From Rhodococcus pyridinivorans (GTDB lineage: Bacteria > Actinomycetota > Actinomycetes > Mycobacteriales > Mycobacteriaceae), in assembly GCF_900105195.1 (NCBI RefSeq), contig NZ_FNRX01000002.1, forward strand, positions 4,154,001-4,218,000: a stretch of 64,000 nt of DNA, read 5' to 3'. Made by a program: the position numbers and the translations under genes. This document shows, one piece after another, positions 52,755-61,700 of this stretch (the first letter of the stretch is position 1; every line of letters begins with the position of its first letter). The notes below the pieces were generated by a model, which saw nothing but the letters and a program-made list of their open reading frames with translations, was not told the DNA's origin and ran no database searches.

Positions 52755-55700
52755 CGATTCTCCTCTGCTGTAGAACACTTCGTAGGTCCGTCGTCCGGGT
52801 GTCCGTTCCCGGCGCCGCGGATCTCGTCCTCGTGGAGGGTCGCGGCGAGTTCGCCGATCGACCCGGCGGTGAAGATCGACTCGGCGTCGATCACGTATCC
52901 GGCCGCCCGCAGTCCGCCGAGGATCCGCATCACCGAGATGCTGTCGCATCCGAGTTCGAGCAGATCGTCGTCGACGCCGACCTGCTCGACGCCGGTGACC
53001 TCGGAGGCGAGGGCGCACAGCAGCTCTTCGGCCGGTGTGGACGGTGCCCGGTGCGTTCGCGGGGCGAGTTCCGGTCGCGGCAGCGCTGCGCGGTCGATCT
53101 TGCCGTTGGCAAGCGTGGGCAGGGCGTCGAGCACGACCGTCGCCGACGGCACCATGTAGTCGGGCAGCACCCGCGCGACCGCGCGTCGCAGCGTCTCGGC
53201 GTCGAGGGTGTGCCCGGCGGCCGGGACGACGTAGGCGACAAGACGTGCCGTCGCACCGAGATCGGTGCGGGCGAGCACCACTGCGGTCGCGACGTCCGGT
53301 CGCGACGAGAGCACGGTCTCGATCTCGGCCGGTTCGATCCGGTATCCGCGGATCTTGACCTGGTCGTCGCCGCGTCCGCGGTAGCGGATGTGTCCGTCGG
53401 GCGTCCACAGGGCCCGGTCACCCGTGCGGTACATGCGGTCTCCGGGGAATTCCGGATCGATCGTGTCCGCGACGAAACGGTCGGCGGTGCGACCCGGGTC
53501 GGCGAGATAGCCGCGGGCCAGTCCACGACCGGCGAGGTAGAGCTCGCCCTCCACACCGATCGGCGCGGGACGCATCCACCGGTCGACGATGTAGGCCCGG
53601 GTGCCGGCGACCGGTCGGCCCGCAACGGGCGCCTCGGCGTCCGAAGCCCGTGCGACGAGCGCGTCGACGGTGCTCTCGCTCGGCCCGTAGAGGTTGTAGG
53701 CGCTCACGCCGTCCAGCCCGCGCAACCGGTCCCACATCGGTTGGGAGACCGCCTCGCCGCCGAAGCCGAGCGAGGCCGGGCACCGTCCGTCGTCCGCGAG
53801 TCCGTGATCGAGCAGCTGCGCGAGGTGCGACGGGGTGACCTCGACGAAGTCCCAGCGGGATTCGTGGGCGACGCGGACCATCTCGGCCGGATCGCGCTGG
53901 ACCTTCTCGTCGACGACGTGCACCGCGTGCCCGTCGAAGAGCCACAGCTGCGGTTGCCAGGACGCGTCGAAGGCGAACGACCACGCGTGGCCGACCCGGA
54001 GCCGGTCGCGTCCGGTCCGTGCCTGCGTCGGCGCGTAGAGGTCGGCGCGGTGGCTGTAGAACAGCGCGGTCAGGCCGCGGTGCAGGGCGAGGACCGCCTT
54101 GGGTGTGCCGGTGGAGCCGGAGGTGTACACGACGTAGGCCGGGTGGTCGGCGCGCAGCGGTGCGAGCCGGTCGGCGTCGGTCAGCGGGGCGTCGTCGTAG
54201 CCGGCGACCCGCGCCGCGAGCGTCTCGTCGTCGAGCGCGAGCACCGGCGCGTCCACCGCGGGCAGCGACGACGCGAGTTCTCGGGTGGTGAGCACGACGG
54301 CCGGCTCCGCGGTGCCGAGGATCGTCGCGAGACGCTCGGTGGGAGTGCGCGGTTCGAGCGCGACGTAGGCACCGCCGGAGACGAGCACCGCGAGCATCGC
54401 CGCGATCGTGTCGGCCGTGCGGGGCAGCACGAGCGCCACGCGGGTCTCGGGAGCGACACCGTGGTCGACGAGCAGTCGCGCCCACCGGCGGACCAGGGAC
54501 GCGAGGTCGGCGAAACTCCATTCGAGATCGCCTGCCACGAGCGCGGTCTCGTGCGGGTGACGGGCGACCGCGTCGTCGAACAGGTCCGCGACGGTGACGG
54601 CTTCGGCGACCGGTGCCGGTGTGGCCCGCCACTGTTCGAGCCGGGCGCGTTCGTCGGCCGGCAGGACGTCGATGGCGGACAGGCGCCGGTGCGCCTCTCC
54701 CCCGGCCAGCGTGCGCAGCACCCGGTCGAGTCCGGCGACGAGACGTTCGACGGTGCCGCGGTCGTACAGGTCGGAGCTGTACTCGACGACGCCGACGAGG
54801 GTGTCGGTGCCCACATACTCGACGAGGTCGAACGACAGGTCGAACTTCGAGGTCTCCATCGGGTGCGGTTCGGGGGTGACACCCGCCGTGAGCCCACCCG
54901 CACTGCGCGGATCGGGTTCGACGAGATAGACGATCATCACCTGGAACAGCGGGTGCAGGGCGCGCGAGACGGATCGGTCGGAGCCGAGCACCGCGTCGAC
55001 GACCTGCTCGAAGGGCAGGTCCTGGTGGTCGAACGCCTCGAGGTCGGTGCGGCGGATCCGGTCGAGCAGTTCGGCGACGGTGGGGTCGCCGGACAGGTCG
55101 GTGCGCAGCACGAGGGTGTTGAGGAAGAAACCGACGAGATCCTCGAGTTGCGCGTCGCCGCGTCCGGAGACCGGGGTGCCGAGGGGGATGTCCTCGCCGC
55201 CGCCGTAGGCGGCGAGCAGCACCGCGACGGCGGCCTGCACGACCATGAACATCGAGAGGTCGTGTGCGCGTGCGAGTTCCCGCAGTGCGCGCACGACCTC
55301 CGCGTCGAGCGCGAATGGCACCGCGCCACCGCGATAGGAGGTGCGGGCCGGACGGGTCCGGTCGGTCGGCAGCGGCAGTTCCTCGGGCAGGCCGGCGAGG
55401 GCGTCGCGCCAGTAGGCGCGCTGACGCGCGGCGAGCGACTCCGCATCCGCCGGGTCGCCGAGCAGGTCGCGCTGCCACAGCGTGAAGTCGGCGTACTGCA
55501 CGGCGGGCTGCATCCACTCCGGTGCCTGCCCCACCTCCCGCAGCGCGTAGGCGGTCGCCAGATCGGTGAGCAGCGCCTTGGTCGACCACTCGTCGACGGC
55601 GATGTGGTGAATCACCAGCGCCACCACGGTGCCGTCCCCGGCGTCGAGGACCGACAGCCGCACCGGCAGTTCGGCCGACAGATCGAAGCGGTGATCGATC

Positions 55701-58700
55701 GCCTCGGCCAGCGCATCGTGGACATCGGCCGCGGCGACCGAGCGGTGGTCGACGACCACGCGGACCTCGTCCGGCGCGAGCACCTGCTGGTAGGCCTGTC
55801 CGTCCGCGCTCGGGAAGACCGTGCGCAGCGACTCGTGACGCAGGACGACGTCGCGCACGGCCGCTTCGAGTGCCGGGACGTCGACGCGCCCGTGCACCCG
55901 CCACGTGACAGGCACGTTGTACACGCCGCCGCGGGCCCCGAGCTGGTCGAGAATCCAGAGGCGTTGCTGCGCGTACGACAGCGGCACCATCGCAGGTCGC
56001 GGGTCGGCCGCCACCAGCGCGGGTCGCGGCGACGCCTGCCCGGCGGCCGCGCACCGCTGCGCGAGCGACTCCACCGTCGGGGCGTCGAAGACCGTGCGCA
56101 GGGCCAGATCCGCGCCGAGCTCCGAACGGATCGCGTTCACGAGCCGGATCGCAGCGAGGGAATGCCCACCGAGCGCGAAGAAGTCGACGTCGATACCGAC
56201 CTCGTCGAGTCCCAGTGCGTCGGCGAACAGAGTCGCGATCGTCGCCTCGAGTTCGGTACGCGGCTGCCGTCCGGATCCGGTGTCGAACTCCGGTGCCGAA
56301 AGGGCACCGCGATCGAGTTTGCCGTTGAAGGTCGTCGGGACCGCGTCGATCACGAGAACCCGTGCGGGCAGCAGATACTCGGGCACACGTCCGACGAGTG
56401 CGTCACGGACCGCCACCGGATCCACCGCGACTTCCGCTGCGGGAACGATATATCCGACGAGCACCGAATCGCCTGCGGGACGGGGTTTGATCGCGGCCAC
56501 AGCACGGGCGACACCGTCGACGGCATCGAGAGCCGCCTCGAGTTCGCCGAGTTCGATGCGCAGACCGCGCAGCTTGATCTGGTCGTCGCCGCGGCCGAGA
56601 TATTCGAGGTCGCCGTGGGCGTCCCAGCGTGCGAGGTCGCCGGTTCGGTAGAGCCGGTCGCCGGGATCGCCGTAGGGGTCGGCGACGAACCGCTGGGCGG
56701 TGAGCGCCGGGCGCCGCAGGTAGCCCTGCGCAACCTGTACTCCCCCGATGTACAGCTCACCGGGGGTGCCGGCCGGCACGGGGCGCAGATACCGGTCGAG
56801 CACGTACAGGCACACGTTCGCGCCCGGCCGCCCGATGACGGAACCGCGGGTAGGCGAACCGATCCGGGCACCCGGGTCGGCGTCGAGGGTCACCTCCACC
56901 GCGGCTTCGGTCGGGCCGTACAGGTTGTGGACCTTCACCTGCGGGAGCACCGTCGCCGCGCGTGCGACGGTGCGCGGCGACAGTGCTTCACCGCTGCACA
57001 CGATGCGGCGCAGGCTCGCGGCGTCCGCGGTGGCGGGCACGGCGAGGGTCTCCTCGAGCATCGACGGCACGAAGTGGGCGACGGTGATGTTCCCGTCGCG
57101 CAGCAGGGTCGCCGATTCGACGGGATCGCGGTGCGCGTCGGGTCCGCCGACGACGACGCTCGCACCGTCGACGAACGGCGCGAACAACTCCCACACCGAC
57201 ACGTCGAAGGTCGCGGGTGTGCGCAGCAGCACCCGGTCGTCGGGCGAGGCGGGCAGTTCGCGGCGCACCCATTCGAGCCGGTTCGCCACGGCGCGGTGCG
57301 ACACGGCGACGCCCTTGGGCAGACCCGTCGACCCCGAGGTGTAGATGACGTAGAGCGGGTGGTCGAGGGTGAGCGGCGCGATCCGGTCGGTGTCGGTGAC
57401 CGACTCCGGGCTGCGGGCGTCGATACGGGCACGCACCTCGGTGTCGTCGAGGTCGAGTCGCGGATGCTCGCCGGGCAGTTCGATGTCGCTGCGCGTCAGC
57501 ACGACTCGCGGATGCGCATCGCCGAGCAGGTACTCGATGCGCGTTTCGGGCAGCGTGGTGTCGATCGGCTGGTAGGCCGCACCGGACTTCACGACGGCGT
57601 GGATCGCGACGACCTGCCCCACGGAGCGGGGCACCGCGACCGCGACGATCGCACCCGGACCGGCGCCGAGCGCGACGAGTTCGCGGGCGAGGCGGTTCGA
57701 GGCGGCGTCGAGGGCGGCATGGGTGAGGGTGTGGTCGGCCGCGACGAGAGCCGGCCGTTCGGCGTGCTCGGCGGCGCTGCGGGCGAGCACCTCGCTCAGC
57801 GGGGCGAGAGCGAAGTCGACGCGCTCGCCGGTGCCGACGGCGAGTTGTCCCGCGGCCTCGTCGGCGTCGAGGATCGCGACGTCGCCGATCCGGGCCGCGG
57901 GTGCGCTCGCGACCTGATCGAGCAGAGTGAGCAGCGCGGCGAGAAGCGTGTCGGCCATGGTGGCGTCGAACAGGTCGGTCGCGTACTCGACCGATACGGC
58001 GACCTCGCCGGTGTCCGGGGCGTCGACGAAGGTGAGGTTGAGGTCGAACTTGGCGCGGACGTTGCTCAGCGGTTCCCAGCGGGTGGGCACACCGAGCAGG
58101 TCGGGCAGCTGCGCGGGGCGCTGCAGGTAGCTCATCATCACCTGGAACAGCGGGTTCCGTCCCTCGACGCGCGGCGGTGCGAGTCGCTCGACGAGCTGCT
58201 GGAAGGGCACCTCCTGGTGCGCCATCGCCGCGAGATCGGTCTCGCGCACCCGGTCGAGGAGTTCGGCGAAGGTGGGCTCGCCGGACAGATCGGTGCGCAG
58301 CACCAGGGTGTTGACGAAGAAACCGACGAGTTCGTCGAGTGCGGTGTCGGAACGGCCCGAGACGGGGGTGCCGACGACGATGTCGTCGCCCGCGCCGAGC
58401 CGGGAGAGCAGTGCCGCGACGGCCGCGTGCAGCGCCATGAACATCGTGCCGCCGCGGGCATCCGCGACCGCGCGCAGGCGGGCGGCGATGTCGGCGGGGA
58501 CCGTCGCGGTGGTGTTGCCCGCCGCTCCGGTCGGCCGCGCGGGGCGGGGCCGGTCGGTGGGCAGGACGATCTCGTCGGGCAATTGCGCGAGAGTGTCGGT
58601 CCAGTAGTCGATCTGGGTGTCGATCCGGCCGGCCTCGATCAGTTCGCGCTGCCACAGCGTGTAGTCGGCGTACTGGACGGGCAGCGGAGACCATTCGGGT

Positions 58701-61700
58701 GTCGCGCCGGCCGCCCGGGCTTGGTAGGCGCGGGTGAGGTCGCCGAGCAGCGGCGCATCCGACCATTCGTCGGTCGCGATGTGGTGCAGCACCACTGCGA
58801 GGACGTGCCGGTCGGGCGCGACGCGCACCAGCACCACGCGCAGCGGCGGGTCGGTGTGCAGATCGAACGACGCGGTGAGCCGCTCGGTGAGCAGCGCCCG
58901 GACGGCATCCTCGGACTCTGTCTCGTGCAGTTCGAAGCGCACGGCCTCGGGCGTGTCCAGGATCCGCTGGTAGGGCGTGCCGTCCTCGGAATCGACGACG
59001 GTGCGCAGGCTCTCATGACGTTCCACGACGTCGGCGACCGCCGCGACGAGGGCATCGGCGTCCACCGCGCCGTCGAGGCGGGCGACGTGCGCGTAGTGGT
59101 AGGCGAGGCTGTCGTCCTGCAACTGCTGGAGCAGCCACAGGCGTTCCTGGGCGGCCGACAGCGGCACCCGGTCGGGGCGCGTCCGCGCGGTGATCGGCGG
59201 GAGCGCCGCTGCGGCGCCGGGGATGCGGCGGGCGAGTTCCTCGACGCTGCGAGCCTCGAACAGGTCACGGATGGTGACGTCCACACCGAGTTCGGAGCGG
59301 ATGCGGCCGACGATCCGCATGGCGATCATCGAGTGCCCGCCGAGTTCGAAGAAGTCGTCGTCGGCGCCGACCTCGTCGACCCCGAGGACGTCGGCGAAGA
59401 CCTCGCACAGGACCTTCTCGGTCTCGGTGCGCGGGGCGCGTCCACCGAGGCCCGTGGCGGCCTGCGGTTCGGGCAGGGCGCGGGTGTCGAGCTTGCCGTT
59501 GACGGTCATCGGCACGGAATCGATGAGCTGTACCCCGGCCGGGACCATGTAGTCGGGCAACTGGGCGCGCAGGTGGGCGACGAGCCGCGACGACAGGTCG
59601 GACGGATCGCCGTCTCCGACCGGAACGGCGTAGGCAGCAAGTCGTTTCGTGCCGGGCACGAGCGGGTCGTCGACGGCGATCACCGCCGCGGTACCGACCT
59701 CGGGGTGCTCCTCGAGCACAGCCGCGATCTCGTGCAGTTCGACGCGGTAACCGCGGATCTTGACCTGGTCGTCGACGCGGCCGAGATAGTCGAGGTTGCC
59801 GTCGGTGCGGCGGCGCATGAGGTCGCCAGTGCGGTACATGCGGCCACCGGCCGACCACGGATCGGCGACGAAGCGGTCGGAGGTGAGCCCGAAACGGTTC
59901 AGATAGCCGCGCGCGAGACCCACACCCGCGATGTACAACTCGCCGACGACACCGTCGACGACGGGTCGCAGCCACGGATCGAGGATGTAGGCGCGGGTCG
60001 CGCGGATGGGGACGCCGACCGTGGGGGTCGCGCTGTCGTCGGTGCCGCCACCGAGGGTGTTGATGGTGTACTCGGTGGGGCCGTACAGGTTGTACCCGAG
60101 GGTGCCATCGGTCTCGCGCAGGCGCGTCCACACCGAATCCGACACGGCCTCACCGCCGAGCAGAACGAGCGGCGGGCGGTGCTGTCCCGGACCCTCGTCG
60201 AGCATGCCGTCCGCGATCAGCTGCGTCGCGTAGGTAGGGGTGACGTTGACGACGTCGATGGCGTGGGTGTTGCAGTACTCGACGAGCGCGGTGGCGTCGC
60301 GACGCAGGTCCTCGTCGCAGACGTGCACCTCGTGGCCCTCGACGAGCCAGAGCAGTTCCTCCCACGACATGTCGAAAGCGAACGACACGGTGTGCGCGAC
60401 CCGCATCCGGCGTCCGTCCACCGACGAGACCACCGGATCGAAGATCTCGTCCTGGTGGTTGCGCTGCATGTTGGTCAGGCCACGATAGGGGGTGACCACG
60501 CCCTTCGGCTTGCCGGTGGACCCCGAGGTGTAGATGACGTAGGCGGGGTGCTCGAGCCGGCCCGGGCGACCCGGGGCGAAGGCACCGAGTTCGGCGTCGG
60601 TCAACGGCGCGGTACTCGCGGCGAGGGGCCCGTCCAGGCGGATGCTGCGGTCGGCGGGCAGGCCGAGACGGTTCTGCACCGCGGTCGTGGTGAGGAACAG
60701 CGCCGGCAGCGCGTCGTCGATGACGGTGCGCAGACGCTCGTCGGGCTGGTCGAGTTCGAGCGGCAGGTAGGCGGCACCGGTGCGCAGGATCGCGAAGAGC
60801 GCGACGACGGTGTCGATGCTGCGGGGCAGACCGAGGCACACGATGGTCTCGGGTCCCGCTCCCCCGGCGATGAGGGTGCGGGCGAGCGCTTCGACGCGGC
60901 CGGCGAGTTCGCCGTAGGTGCTGCTCTGTTCACCGGAGACGAGGGCGATGCGGTCGGCGTCGGTCGCGGCGCGCGCGATGAGCATCTCGGCGACGGTGAC
61001 GTCCTCGACCTCGGGGATCTCGGCGCGCAGCCGGGCGTCGGTGACGGTGTGTTCGGCGGCCGTCAGTGCGGGCACGGACGCGACCGGCAGATCGACTCCG
61101 CGGGCGACGAAGTCGAGCAGCGCCACGAAGCGGTCGTGCAGGGCCCGGGCACGCGCACCGTCGACGACGTCGGGCCGGTAGTCGATCTTGACGTGCATGG
61201 TCCGCCCCGGCGACACGACGATCGCGAGGGGATAGTGCGTGTGGTCGAGGCTGTCCTCGGCGAGGATGTCGTGCCGCGCGGACTGCCGGGCCATCTCGTC
61301 GGCGTCCTTGAAGTTCTGCAGTACGAACAGGGTGTCGAACAGTTCGGAATGACCGACGGCGCGGAGGATGTCGCCGAGTCCGAGATACTCGAACTCCATG
61401 CGGTCGGCGTACTCGTCCTGCATGCGGCGCAGCAGGTCCGCGACGGTCTCGGCGCCGGACAGGCGCACCCGCACCGGGACGGTGTTGAGGAACATGCCGA
61501 CCACGCGGTCGAGTCCGACGATCTCGGTGGGCCGCCCGGCGACGGTGGAGCCGAACACGACGTCGGTGCTGCCGGATTCGGCGGCGAGCAGCAGGCCGAC
61601 GACGGCGTTCATCAACGCGTTGAGGGTGACGCCCGTGCTGCGGGCCCGATCGCGCAGTGTCGCGGTGAGCGTCTCGTCGATGTACGACTCGATGCGCAGC

